The notes under the pieces: model-generated
Told to the model about the DNA's origin: nothing
Seen by the model: the letters and a program-made list of their open reading frames with translations, nothing else
Database searches by the model: none
Part shown: in pieces, positions 6,826-13,772 of the stretch
Layout of the letters: every line of letters begins with the position of its first letter
How positions within the stretch are numbered: position 1 is the first letter of the stretch
Assembly (NCBI GenBank): GCA_017620975.1
Contig: JAGAUD010000007.1
Location: forward strand, 1-13,772
Direction of reading: 5' to 3'
Length of the DNA stretch: 13,772 nt
DNA from: Lachnospiraceae bacterium
Lineage (GTDB): Bacteria; Bacillota_A; Clostridia; Lachnospirales; Lachnospiraceae
Translations under genes and position numbers: made by a program

Positions 6826-7952
6826 AAATTGGCCAGCTGTTCTTCCGCCATATTCAGTGCAGCCGCTATAACCTTATCCATATCATAATATTTGTACTGC
6901 CCCAGGCGTCCGCCGAAAAGCACGCTCTGTTCACCTGCAGCCAGTTCCCGGTACTTTCCGTAAAGCGTCGTATTGCGCTCATCATTGATGGGATAATAAG
7001 GTTCGTCCCCTTTATGCCATTCTGCAGGATATTCTCTGGTAATCACCGTCGCAGGCTGCTTACCGAACTCAAAGTGCTTATGCTCGATGATTCTGGTATA
7101 GGGTACCTGACGCTCTGTGTAATTTACCACAGCATTGCCCTGGTAGTTATCGCAGTCTGCAAGTGTTTCTTCCTCGAAACGAAGAGAACGATACTGCAGT
7201 TCTCCCAGGCAGTAATCAAAGTATTCGTCAATCATGCCCGTGTAAAGCACTTTGTCGAACACATCCGCCTCCGATCCTCTGGCTTCATTTTCAGCAAGGA
7301 AATCCTTGTAGGTGATGCCCAGACGCACAGCGATGCCGTCAAGCAGCTTTTCAATGATCCGGGTATAGCCGCCCATGGGAATGCCCTGGTAACGGTCTGT
7401 AAAGTAGTTATTGTCATAGGTAAAGCGTACCGGCAGCCTCTTAATAATGAAAGAAGGCAGTTCGGTACAATCCCGTCCCCACTGCTTTTCGGTATAACCC
7501 TTTACCAGCTTCTCATAGACATCACGTCCAACGAGAGAAAGGGCCTGTTCTTCCAGGTTACGCGGCTCTTCCACTTTACTTTCTTGTTTCTGCTGTTCAA
7601 TGATTGCTTTCGCTTCGGCAGGAGTACGGATGCCCCACATCTTGCTGAAGGTATTCATATTAAAAGGCATATTATATAGCTCGTCACCATAGACAGCCAC
7701 AGGAGAGTTGATATAATTATTAAACTCCGCAAACTGATTCACATAGTCCCAGATTTTCTTGTCTGAGGTATGGAAAATATGGGCTCCGAATTTATGAACC
7801 TGGATGCCCTCCTGCTCTTTTGTGTAAATATTTCCGGCAATGTGGTCGCGCTTATCGATGACCAGACACTCCTTGCCTGCTTTTTTCATTTCATAAGCAA
7901 ATACCGATCCAAACAGACCGGTACCTACTATAAGATAATCATATCTCTTCAT
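6777..7952 (-). CDS. glf: UDP-galactopyranose mutase
   Basis: Glf is a flavoenzyme that interconverts UDP-galactopyranose and UDP-galactofuranose, the donor for galactofuranose in surface polysaccharides; it is cytoplasmic. The 391-residue product has the FAD-binding YLIVGTGLFGSVFA at the N-terminus (GxGxxG at 10-15), FGAHIFHT (55-62), KGYTEKQWG (151-159), RLPVRFTYDNNYF (172-184), VPYTRIIEHKHF (283-294) and the C-terminal FGGRLGQYKYYDMD (346-359). R176, R287 and R349 are candidates for the usual substrate and flavin contacts. The family is usually about 365-385 residues; the last 14 or so (PRSGSGECDYQMRL) look unrelated and come from the adjacent repeat. It starts 32 nt after the XRE gene, with a rather distant AAGGA site. 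No galactofuranosyltransferase is in view. Confidence 0.95.
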   Translation of the reverse strand: MKRYDYLIVGTGLFGSVFAYEMKKAGKECLVIDKRDHIAGNIYTKEQEGIQVHKFGAHIFHTSDKKIWDYVNQFAEFNNYINSPVAVYGDELYNMPFNMNTFSKMWGIRTPAEAKAIIEQQKQESKVEEPRNLEEQALSLVGRDVYEKLVKGYTEKQWGRDCTELPSFIIKRLPVRFTYDNNYFTDRYQGIPMGGYTRIIEKLLDGIAVRLGITYKDFLAENEARGSEADVFDKVLYTGMIDEYFDYCLGELQYRSLRFEEETLADCDNYQGNAVVNYTERQVPYTRIIEHKHFEFGKQPATVITREYPAEWHKGDEPYYPINDERNTTLYGKYRELAAGEQSVLFGGRLGQYKYYDMDKVIAAALNMAEEQLANFSPRSGSGECDYQMRL

Positions 7953-7984
7953 TATTTATTTCTTTTCCTTATAACTTATAATGC

Positions 7985-8335
7985 TTATTTGCTTCTCTTG
8001 CCCTTAGCTTTGTACTTGTCAATCTGAACGAAATCGTCCATCAGCTCCAGGATCTTGTCTCTGCCGTTCTGGTTCAGCTTTACGTAGTACTGCATAACTC
8101 TGTTTTCCAGAAGCTGTGCTCCAAGAGAAGTGTCTCTTTCCAGAGAAGAGAAATCTACAGGGTTCAGGCTCAGCTTGTCACACATTCTGATAACAGTGCC
8201 ATATGCCATACCTTCGATACCACGCTCCAGCGCAGTTACCAGGGTAGAATAAGGAATGTTCATCTCCATTGCGAACTGGCGCACGCTGCGATACTGTCTC
8301 AGAATTTCTTTCTTTAAAATCTCCGCTTTAGTCAT
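7985..8335 (-). CDS. XRE-family helix-turn-helix regulator
   Basis: This is a 116-residue DNA-binding protein. A Cro/CI-type helix-turn-helix spans about residues 17-62 (SVRQFAMEMNIPYSTLVTAL, then AYGTVIRMCDKLSLNPVDF). The rest (about 75-116) is helical with a basic tail, KYKAKGKRSK, and may mediate dimerisation. The start at 8335 has GGAGGG 7 nt upstream; an in-frame extension to 8407 reads through the promoter and is rejected. A 12-bp palindrome lies inside its promoter, suggesting self-repression. glf begins 32 nt downstream on the same strand with no terminator between, so the two are probably cotranscribed. The regulon and any signal are unknown. Confidence 0.85.
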   Translation of the reverse strand: MTKAEILKKEILRQYRSVRQFAMEMNIPYSTLVTALERGIEGMAYGTVIRMCDKLSLNPVDFSSLERDTSLGAQLLENRVMQYYVKLNQNGRDKILELMDDFVQIDKYKAKGKRSK

Positions 8336-8378
8336 TACTTTTCCCTCCGATTGGTCTGTAAAATGTTCTGATAGAAAT

Positions 8379-8407
8379 AATATACGATATATCGTGTGTT
8401 TTTTCAA
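8379..8407 (-). promoter_or_regulatory. Promoter of the XRE regulator-glf unit
   Basis: On the minus strand TTGAAA (8407-8402) and TATATT (8384-8379) are 17 nt apart. The start would be near 8372, about 36 nt before the regulator's ATG. The spacer and first -10 base hold the palindrome at 8384-8395. Confidence 0.65.
8384..8395. promoter_or_regulatory. Operator-like 12-bp palindrome, XRE promoter
   Basis: ACGATATATCGT is a perfect palindrome lying between the -35 and -10 boxes and touching the -10. A dimeric helix-turn-helix protein bound here would block RNA polymerase. The adjacent XRE protein is the obvious candidate; binding is inferred. Confidence 0.5.
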
Positions 8408-8447
8408 GTCTAATTCTGAAAATAATTAAGATTTTTTTATTTTTTCT

Positions 8448-9317
8448 TCATTCTACCCCATATTTTTGTATAATTTCCAGGTTTTCACTCTGAGAAAGGT
8501 CATACGGCGTCACGATGAAGCCACCGTCACTATCCAGGTCATACCCAAAATGCTCATAGGCGTACCAGACCAAATGGGCACATTGTGTTCCGGAAATCGT
8601 CTCACTTCCATTCCTCCATAGGCCCGCTGTCAATCGATAAGGCACCCCTGCCAGATTGGCTTGTGCATATTCCGCCACTGCTGCCCGTTCCTCTTTAGAA
8701 ACGTCTTTCAACCGAAGTACCATGAAAGAAGGATACCGTTCCCACCTTTTCAAAGATGTCACCATCGATGGACTTCCAAGCACCTGCGCCTCCAACACCA
8801 GCCCTGCTTCTTCATCTATAACAATGGCCGCATGCCCGTTGCGCCAACCCAAAAAGTGGGAGCAAAAGGTAATCAGAATATCTCCTTTTTCCACATAGGG
8901 AATGCTCATACCGGCCACAGGATTTCCCGCCTCATCCGCCACATATTCTTCTTTGGAAACAATGGTATTGGACTCACATCTTACTTTAATGGGGGTAAAA
9001 TACGTTTCCTGCAAATCCAGGATCTCTTCTTTTTTTCCCTGCTCTACAAGCGCATTTAGTGCCACAGCAGCAAGTCCCGTCTGACTCTGCAGCACCTCGT
9101 AATCTGCTTCTGTCCAGACTTCTTTCTCCAGGATTGCTTCTATATTTATCTGTTCTTCTTTCACAGCAATATGTGCTGTCTGTTCACACCGATAGCACCA
9201 TATAGCTACTATTACTAACAACGCCGCACAGGTCAGAATCAAACCTTTCAAAGCCCCGCCTGTCACCCCTCCCGCTGTGATCGTACTGCCTCTTTTCCTG
9301 TTTTTTCTACGCCACAT
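8448..9317 (-). CDS. Membrane-anchored YiiX/NlpC-P60-like cysteine hydrolase
   Basis: This 289-residue protein has a basic N-terminus (WRRKNRKRG), one membrane helix at about 24-41, and a domain that should lie outside the cytoplasm. The domain resembles the circularly permuted papain-like amidases (YaeF/YiiX type, distant NlpC/P60 relatives): GDILITF (145-151), then GHAAIVID (161-168) with the candidate catalytic H162, E176 in VLEAQ, and the nucleophile region GTQCAHLVWYAYEHFG with C246. In these enzymes His comes before Cys, as here. Members act on peptidoglycan stem peptides or amidated/acylated substrates; the target here is unknown. Residues 45-140 form a linker or accessory part I do not recognise. 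It appears to be a single-gene unit, with no clear promoter or terminator. A secretory hydrolase with an uncleaved signal anchor is my best reading. Confidence 0.72.
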   Translation of the reverse strand: MWRRKNRKRGSTITAGGVTGGALKGLILTCAALLVIVAIWCYRCEQTAHIAVKEEQINIEAILEKEVWTEADYEVLQSQTGLAAVALNALVEQGKKEEILDLQETYFTPIKVRCESNTIVSKEEYVADEAGNPVAGMSIPYVEKGDILITFCSHFLGWRNGHAAIVIDEEAGLVLEAQVLGSPSMVTSLKRWERYPSFMVLRLKDVSKEERAAVAEYAQANLAGVPYRLTAGLWRNGSETISGTQCAHLVWYAYEHFGYDLDSDGGFIVTPYDLSQSENLEIIQKYGVE

Positions 9318-9460
9318 TTTTCACCATATTTCCTGCGTAACAGTTCTGCTGATTTTCTCTAATAAGTATGCCCCGACTGCTTGCCTGCATACCTGACTTC
9401 TGCTATGATGATGGAAATAATTTGAACGCGTGGAGATTTTGTGCTTATTTTTTATCGTTA
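9318..9460. other. Intergenic region, no feature recognised
   Basis: The 143 bp between the end of the AraC-type gene and the start of the hydrolase gene must hold the hydrolase promoter, but I see no convincing -35/-10 pair. A GGTG lies 4 nt before the hydrolase ATG. Confidence 0.4.
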
Positions 9461-10288
9461 TCATGTATCACGATAAGTTTCCCGCAGCTTACTTGGTGAC
9501 ATACCGTATTTTCTGCCAAATAGTCTGCTGAAATAAAGCTGATCCTCATATCCCACCGCATGGGCACACTCTTTTATTGACATATTTGAATGCAGCAGAT
9601 AGTCCCTTGCCTTATCCAATCGCAGCTTCTGCTGGTAACCGGACGGAGAACAGCCGATCAATTCCGTGAACAGATGGCCAAAACGACTTCTGCTCAGATG
9701 AAGATCTAAGGAAAGTGCTGCGAAATCCAGCTTTTCTGTAAAATGATCACAAATATATTCTGCCATGGTATAGATTTCACTGAAACTTCCTGTCACTTCC
9801 TCCTGGCGCGACAGGAAAAGCTGGGTCAAAAGCTGCAGCAGCAACGTATTTTCTTCCTGGACATGAGTGGCTCTGGAAAGCATATGGGTTCGTATTATCT
9901 GATAGAATACACTTTCAAACTGACTTCTGGCATTGACACGGATGATTCCGCTTTCAGACAGCCCCAATGACTCCAGGACTTCTTCCACTGCCGTTCCCGT
10001 AAAATGAATCCAATAGATCAAACTGTCCTTCTGTTCGGGAACGATATAGTGCTGCTTATCCCCGCGTTTATAAAAAGCACATTCTCCCGGACAGAGTACT
10101 TTCATTTCACCTGCCATTTCCAGTTCCATTGCACCATTCTGCACATAAAGAAGATGGTAATCATTACGTCCATTGGAACGGATCACAGCATAAGCAAAGT
10201 CACGAATCTCTTCATATCCGCAACTATTGACCTGAAGGTAGGAAACTGCCTGCAAATCCGTTTTTCTTCCTGCTTCATAAGTAATCAT
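9461..10288 (-). CDS. AraC-family transcriptional regulator
   Basis: This 275-residue protein has an N-terminal cupin-type sugar-sensing domain (about 40-100: HLLYVQNGAMELEMAGE, PGECAFYKRGDKQHY, YWIHFTG) and a C-terminal AraC/XylS DNA-binding domain with two helix-turn-helix motifs (about 187-210, LDFAALSLDLHLSRSRFGHLF; about 237-265, SIKECAHAVGYEDQLYFSRLF, ending YGMSPSKLRE). The start at 10288 is chosen because homologous-looking sequence begins there and AGGTG stands just upstream; the in-frame extension to 10657 would run across the divergent GH2 promoter into that gene. Its back-to-back position with the GH2 gene suggests that it activates that gene in response to the substrate sugar or its product. 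The inducer is unknown. Confidence 0.9.
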   Translation of the reverse strand: MITYEAGRKTDLQAVSYLQVNSCGYEEIRDFAYAVIRSNGRNDYHLLYVQNGAMELEMAGEMKVLCPGECAFYKRGDKQHYIVPEQKDSLIYWIHFTGTAVEEVLESLGLSESGIIRVNARSQFESVFYQIIRTHMLSRATHVQEENTLLLQLLTQLFLSRQEEVTGSFSEIYTMAEYICDHFTEKLDFAALSLDLHLSRSRFGHLFTELIGCSPSGYQQKLRLDKARDYLLHSNMSIKECAHAVGYEDQLYFSRLFGRKYGMSPSKLRETYRDT

Positions 10289-10330
10289 ATCACACCTGCT
10301 TTCTTGTCTTGTCTCAAAAAAGTTAATATG

Positions 10331-10359
10331 ATAATAACGCTTTTCCTCTTTTTCTACAA
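10331..10359 (-). promoter_or_regulatory. Candidate promoter of the AraC-type gene
   Basis: On the minus strand TTGTAG (10359-10354) is followed after 17 nt by TATTAT (10336-10331). The -10 is good and the -35 poor, as expected of a weak or activator-dependent promoter. The leader would be about 36 nt. Confidence 0.35.
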
Positions 10360-10412
10360 TAGTTAGGTTTCTAATGCAGCAAAATCGTCCATATATCCAG
10401 CCCGTTTGTTCA

Positions 10413-10441
10413 TTGAAAATACCAAGCCTGAAAATTAATAT
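10413..10441 (+). promoter_or_regulatory. Promoter of the GH2 gene
   Basis: TTGAAA (10413-10418) and TAATAT (10436-10441) are 17 nt apart, placing the start near 10448 and about 44 nt before the ATG at 10492. I found no clear direct repeats of the kind AraC proteins bind upstream of the -35. Confidence 0.6.
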
Positions 10442-10491
10442 AAAAGTATAAGCAGACTTTATTCTAAATACATAGAGAAAGGGCGCAAAGT

Positions 10492-12846
10492 ATGAGAGAA
10501 AAAATTTTACTGAATTCAAATTGGCGTTTTCACTTAGGAGACATAGAAACAGTCGAACCACTTGACAAGGGACCTGTCTATATGCAGGCAAAATCCCAGG
10601 AGAAACGTTTCGGACCGGCAGCCAGGGAATACAAAGACAAGGTGAATGATTTCTCACAGCAAGGGGATCTGACTTCTCTGGTGTGGCAAAATGTTACGCT
10701 GCCTCACGATTATATCATCGGGCAGAATCCTTCACCGGACACCAATTTTTCACTGGGAGGCTTTCATTATCAGAATGCATGGTATCGCTATCACTTTCGG
10801 CTTGAGGAAACTGACCGTAATAAGAGGATTGCGATTTATTTTGAGGGGATTGCCGTACAGGCCGTCGTATATCTGAACGGTTGTCTGTTGGAACGAAATC
10901 ACTGCGGTTACACTTCTTTCGAGGTAGATATCACAGACTATCTGGATTTCGAAAATGATAATGTGCTGGCCGTCTATGTGGATGCCACCAGCAGACATGA
11001 AGGTTGGTGGTATGAAGGCGCCGGCATCTACCGTCCTGTCTGGATGATAAAGACCGAGAAAGTATCGGTAGATTTATACGGCGTCTATGTAAATCCCTGC
11101 AAAAAAGACGAACATCTGTGGGAAGTTCCCATAGAAATCACCGTCAGAAACGATGCCGCCCTAAAGCAGCAGATTGCCGTATGCACTTGTCTGCTGCAGC
11201 CGGACGGGACGCAGGTTGCCCAGGTCGAATCAACGTTTGAGACGGAAGGGAAATCTAAGCAGACTATTCATTTACTTACCTGCATCCGCGATCCGAAGCT
11301 GTGGGACATCAAAACACCCGGCAACAGATATACTGTCGTGACAAAGCTTTATCAGAACGGGGAAGAAATCGATTGTGTCAGCGACAAATTCGGTTTCCGC
11401 ACTATCCGCTTCGATGCTGACGAAGGATTTTTCCTGAATGAAGAGCATGTAGTTCTAAAGGGTGTGAACTGTCATCAGGACTACGGCCTGACAGGTAAAG
11501 CAGTCCCCGACAGAGTACAGCGTTATAAATTAAGACTCATGAAAGAAATGGGAGCAAATGCGTTCCGCTGTTCTCACTATCCCCACAGTGAGGTAACCAT
11601 GGAAGCACTGGATGAAATGGGCTTTCTGGTGCTTGCCGAAACCAGACGGTTCGGTTCTACCCGGGAAAGCCTGGAACAGCTTGAAATGTTAATAAAACGT
11701 GACCGCAATCACCCCAGCGTCATACTTTGGTCCATCGGGAATGAGGAACCCGGTGTATTGACGGAATCCGGGCTTCGCATTACGCAAACCATGAAAGCAG
11801 CCGTAAAACGTCTGGATACTTCAAGGCCGGTACTGGCAGCCCTGTGCCATGATCCAATCAATGCACCTGCAGTAGAGCCTTTGGAAGTTCTGGGTGTCAA
11901 TTATAAAATGCATATGCTGGATGATATCCACAAAAAGTATCCTACTTTACCCATAGCATCCACGGAATGCTGTGCTACAGGCACTACCAGAGGCTGGTAT
12001 CTTCCGGATGATCCGGTTAAAGGATATCTCTCAGCCTATGATAAGGATACGAACACTGCATTCCTTGCAAGAGAAAAAACATGGAAATTTCTGATGGCAA
12101 GGCCCTGGATCATGGGATGCTTTCAGTGGGATGGCATTGAACATCGGGGAGAAGCCACTTACCCCAGACTATGTTCCCAGTCCGGTGCTGTCGACCTTTA
12201 CCTCCAAAAGAAAGACGCTTTTTACCAGAATCAGTCCCATTGGCTGGAAACACCTATGATTCATGTTATGCCCCACTGGAATTTTCAGGGACTGGAAGGA
12301 GAAAGTATACGCGTAGTAACTTATACCAACTGCGAGGAAGCTGAACTCTTCTTAAACGGCAGGAGTCTGGGCAGGAAACAGTTGGAAGCCTACGGTCATG
12401 GAGAGTGGCAGGTTGCCTACGAACCGGGTATCCTGAAAGCGGTAGGTTATATAGATGGCAAAGAAATTGTTTCCGACCGCGTAGAAACATCCGGAAAGCC
12501 CTATGCGCTGAAGCTGCGTGTGGAAGCAGGTGCACCTTCTCCGGACGGAAGCGTTCTGGCTGATGGCAAAGACGTAGCAGTTCTTACCTGCTATGTAGTA
12601 GATGAGCAGGGACGGATTGTTCCGGATGCTGAGCCTGAGATTACCTTCAGCACGAATGAGCTTGGTACTGTACTTGGCACCGGTTCTGATATCTGCGATA
12701 CTACTTCTCCTGTCTTTCATACCAGAAAAATGCGGGCAGGCTTATGCTCACTGGTGGTACAGGCAGGTAAGATGCCCGGTATCCTGAAGGTATATGCCAA
12801 GGCGCAGAATCTGCGGATGGCGGTGATAGATGTTGTGCTGCAGTAA
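10492..12846 (+). CDS. Glycoside hydrolase family 2, beta-galactosidase type
   Basis: This 784-residue cytoplasmic enzyme (no signal peptide) should hydrolyse terminal beta-linked sugars, most likely beta-galactosides, by the retaining GH2 mechanism. Domains in order: jelly-roll sugar-binding domain (about 5-195, with LPHDYIIG, GGFHYQNAWYRYHF, WWYEGAGIYRPVW), an Ig-like domain (about 196-305), and a TIM barrel (about 313-610; LKGVNCHQDYG, NAFRCSHYPHS). The acid/base is E418 in WSIGNEEPG and the nucleophile E492 in IASTECCATGTTRGWY. C-terminal beta domains include a DUF4982-like part (about 600-660, ELFLNGRSLGRKQ) and an Ig-like part (about 680-784). The motif LAETRRFGS replaces the more usual acidic Glu/Asp-rich strand of LacZ-like members. 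Beta-glucuronidase or another GH2 activity cannot be excluded. GGGCG lies before the ATG. It is divergent from the AraC-type gene and convergent with tcdA. No sugar transporter is adjacent. Confidence 0.92.
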   Translation: MREKILLNSNWRFHLGDIETVEPLDKGPVYMQAKSQEKRFGPAAREYKDKVNDFSQQGDLTSLVWQNVTLPHDYIIGQNPSPDTNFSLGGFHYQNAWYRYHFRLEETDRNKRIAIYFEGIAVQAVVYLNGCLLERNHCGYTSFEVDITDYLDFENDNVLAVYVDATSRHEGWWYEGAGIYRPVWMIKTEKVSVDLYGVYVNPCKKDEHLWEVPIEITVRNDAALKQQIAVCTCLLQPDGTQVAQVESTFETEGKSKQTIHLLTCIRDPKLWDIKTPGNRYTVVTKLYQNGEEIDCVSDKFGFRTIRFDADEGFFLNEEHVVLKGVNCHQDYGLTGKAVPDRVQRYKLRLMKEMGANAFRCSHYPHSEVTMEALDEMGFLVLAETRRFGSTRESLEQLEMLIKRDRNHPSVILWSIGNEEPGVLTESGLRITQTMKAAVKRLDTSRPVLAALCHDPINAPAVEPLEVLGVNYKMHMLDDIHKKYPTLPIASTECCATGTTRGWYLPDDPVKGYLSAYDKDTNTAFLAREKTWKFLMARPWIMGCFQWDGIEHRGEATYPRLCSQSGAVDLYLQKKDAFYQNQSHWLETPMIHVMPHWNFQGLEGESIRVVTYTNCEEAELFLNGRSLGRKQLEAYGHGEWQVAYEPGILKAVGYIDGKEIVSDRVETSGKPYALKLRVEAGAPSPDGSVLADGKDVAVLTCYVVDEQGRIVPDAEPEITFSTNELGTVLGTGSDICDTTSPVFHTRKMRAGLCSLVVQAGKMPGILKVYAKAQNLRMAVIDVVLQ

Positions 12847-12885
12847 AAAGAGCCGGATTCTATTACTCTAATAGAATCCGGCTCT
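12845..12885. terminator. Shared terminator between GH2 and tcdA
   Basis: AGAGCCGGATTCTATTA (12849-12865), loop CTC and its exact complement (12869-12885) make a perfect 17-bp stem. Read on the minus strand it is followed by TTTTT, a textbook terminator for tcdA, whose U tract overlaps the GH2 stop codon (12844-12846). On the plus strand the hairpin begins 2 nt after the GH2 stop but lacks a U tract (GTATAAATG), so it would stabilise the 3' end or stop transcription less efficiently. Confidence 0.88.
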
Positions 12886-12947
12886 GTATAAATGAAATTA
12901 ACTTATTTTTCCGGAATAGCCGCTTTTACATACTCCGTAGCCGTCGG

Positions 12948-13715
12948 TTATACAGATTTTGGCACCGCTGCGAGATCCTTAATGACCTCCCCTGCTATAA
13001 TCAGCCCTACCACAGATGGCACAAAGGCATTGGATCCCGGTATGTCTCTACGCTCCGTACATTTATGTTTTGCATCGGGAGGGCAGATACAATTGGTTCT
13101 GCAGCTAATTGACATATCTTCAATAGGGCGTACCGGCTTTTCTTTTGAATAGACCACCTTGAGATGCTCAATGTTTCGTTTCTTCAGCTCCCTGCGCATT
13201 ACTTTCGCCAAAGGGCAGACTGATGTCTCATAAATATCGGCGACCTCGAATCCTGTGGGATCCAGCTTATTTCCTGCTCCCATACTGCTGATTATGGGGA
13301 TGCCGGCATTTTGCGCTTCCAAAACGAGCTGAATTTTGGCTGTCACAGTATCCACAGCATCTATCACATAGGAATACCGGCTGAAATCAAATTCATCCCT
13401 GGTTTCCGGAAGAAAAAAGCACTTATGTGTGTTGACAACGGCATCAGGATTAATATCCAGAATCCGCTCTTTCATTACATCCACTTTATACTTTCCTACA
13501 GTCTTTCTGGTTGCGATGATCTGACGATTGAGATTGGTCAGGCACACTTTATCATCATCAATCAGATCAATGCTTCCCACTCCGCTTCTTACCAGAGCTT
13601 CTACCGCATATCCTCCGACACCACCCACACCAAAAACAGCTACTCTTGAGTTTGCCAATACTTCCATTGCCTGTTTACCCAGCAACAATTCTGTTCTTGA
13701 AAATTGATTCAACAT
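12948..13715 (-). CDS. tcdA: tRNA threonylcarbamoyladenosine dehydratase
   Basis: TcdA is an E1-like (ThiF/MoeB fold) enzyme that uses ATP to cyclise t6A to ct6A at position 37 of ANN-decoding tRNAs. The 255 residues are close to the family length (about 250-270). Visible features are the start MLNQFSRTELLLG, the nucleotide-binding GVGGVGGYAVEALVRSG (29-45), DDDKVCLTNLNRQ (53-65), VIDAVDTVTAK (117-127), SSMGAGNKLDP (143-153) and the C-terminal SISCRTNCICPPD with FVPSVVGLIIAGEV. GAGGG lies about 10 nt before the ATG. The frame stays open for 14 codons between its TAA and the next in-frame TAA at 12903. It ends at the terminator shared with GH2. Confidence 0.93.
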   Translation of the reverse strand: MLNQFSRTELLLGKQAMEVLANSRVAVFGVGGVGGYAVEALVRSGVGSIDLIDDDKVCLTNLNRQIIATRKTVGKYKVDVMKERILDINPDAVVNTHKCFFLPETRDEFDFSRYSYVIDAVDTVTAKIQLVLEAQNAGIPIISSMGAGNKLDPTGFEVADIYETSVCPLAKVMRRELKKRNIEHLKVVYSKEKPVRPIEDMSISCRTNCICPPDAKHKCTERRDIPGSNAFVPSVVGLIIAGEVIKDLAAVPKSV

Positions 13716-13738
13716 TTCTCTTTATCCCTCTTAATCAA

Positions 13739-13772
13739 CTACTTAACTTTTTCCATTTCAAGCTGGATTTCA
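13739..13772 (-). CDS. Possible 3' end of an upstream minus-strand gene
   Basis: Reading in from the right edge on the minus strand gives EIQLEMEKVK followed by TAG, 23 nt before the tcdA ATG. The short gap holds only the tcdA ribosome binding site, which fits an operon. Ten codons are too few to identify the product or prove that it is coding. Confidence 0.3.
   Translation of the reverse strand, partial: EIQLEMEKVK

Noticed and set aside
9452..9476. TTATCGT/ACGATAA inverted repeat at the AraC stop as a terminator
   Set aside because: On the minus strand it is followed by A residues, not T, and has an 11-nt loop.
10289..10657. N-terminal extension of the AraC-type protein by 123 residues
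   Set aside because: It would read across the divergent control region and into the GH2 gene; the AraC-like sequence begins at the ATG at 10288.
1..13772. CRISPR arrays, transposases, prophage genes, tRNA or rRNA genes
   Set aside because: No spaced direct repeats of CRISPR type, no recombinase-like protein and no tRNA-like fold were seen.

Overview
The window looks chromosomal and comes from a low-to-mid GC member of the Clostridia, most probably a Lachnospiraceae. The evidence is the gene order rpmG-secE-nusG-rplKA-rplJL-rpoB, the RpoB N-terminus [14 protein letters not shown]-type ribosome binding sites throughout, and the character of the flanking genes. The family assignment comes from recognising protein sequences and was not tested by a search.

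Right-to-left on the minus strand, positions 6574 to 1 hold the core transcription/translation block. A strong promoter near 6550 drives rpmG (L33), secE and nusG. After a 157-nt gap with a foldable leader come rplK (L11) and rplA (L1). A second promoter near 4150-4179 starts the L10 leader RNA, which has an attenuator hairpin and a possible Shine-Dalgarno-blocking helix, followed by rplJ (L10) and rplL (L7/L12). A clean intrinsic terminator follows rplL. rpoB then has its own extended -10 promoter near 2725-2753 and runs off the left edge, with about 873 codons visible.

Positions 6577 to 9317 hold accessory genes, also on the minus strand: a membrane-anchored YiiX/NlpC-P60-like cysteine hydrolase, an XRE-type regulator with a palindrome inside its own promoter, and glf (UDP-galactopyranose mutase) directly behind the regulator. 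The DNA between glf and rpmG (about 6610-6825) is packed with inverted repeats and is readable in all three minus-strand frames for some distance. It appears to supply the last codons and the stop of glf, and is probably a dispersed repeat.

Positions 9461 to 12846 hold a divergent sugar-use pair: an AraC-family regulator (minus) and a cytoplasmic GH2 beta-galactosidase-type enzyme (plus), with a 203-bp shared control region. A 17-bp perfect hairpin at the GH2 stop separates it from the convergent tcdA gene (t6A dehydratase, minus, 12948-13715), and the extreme right edge holds the possible last codons of another minus-strand gene.

No CRISPR array, transposase, prophage, toxin-antitoxin pair, rRNA or tRNA was seen. 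I did not find a convincing new multi-gene system. The best leads are the repeat fused to the glf 3' end, the XRE-glf unit with its operator-like palindrome, the layered control of rplJL, and the palindrome over the predicted rpoB transcription start.
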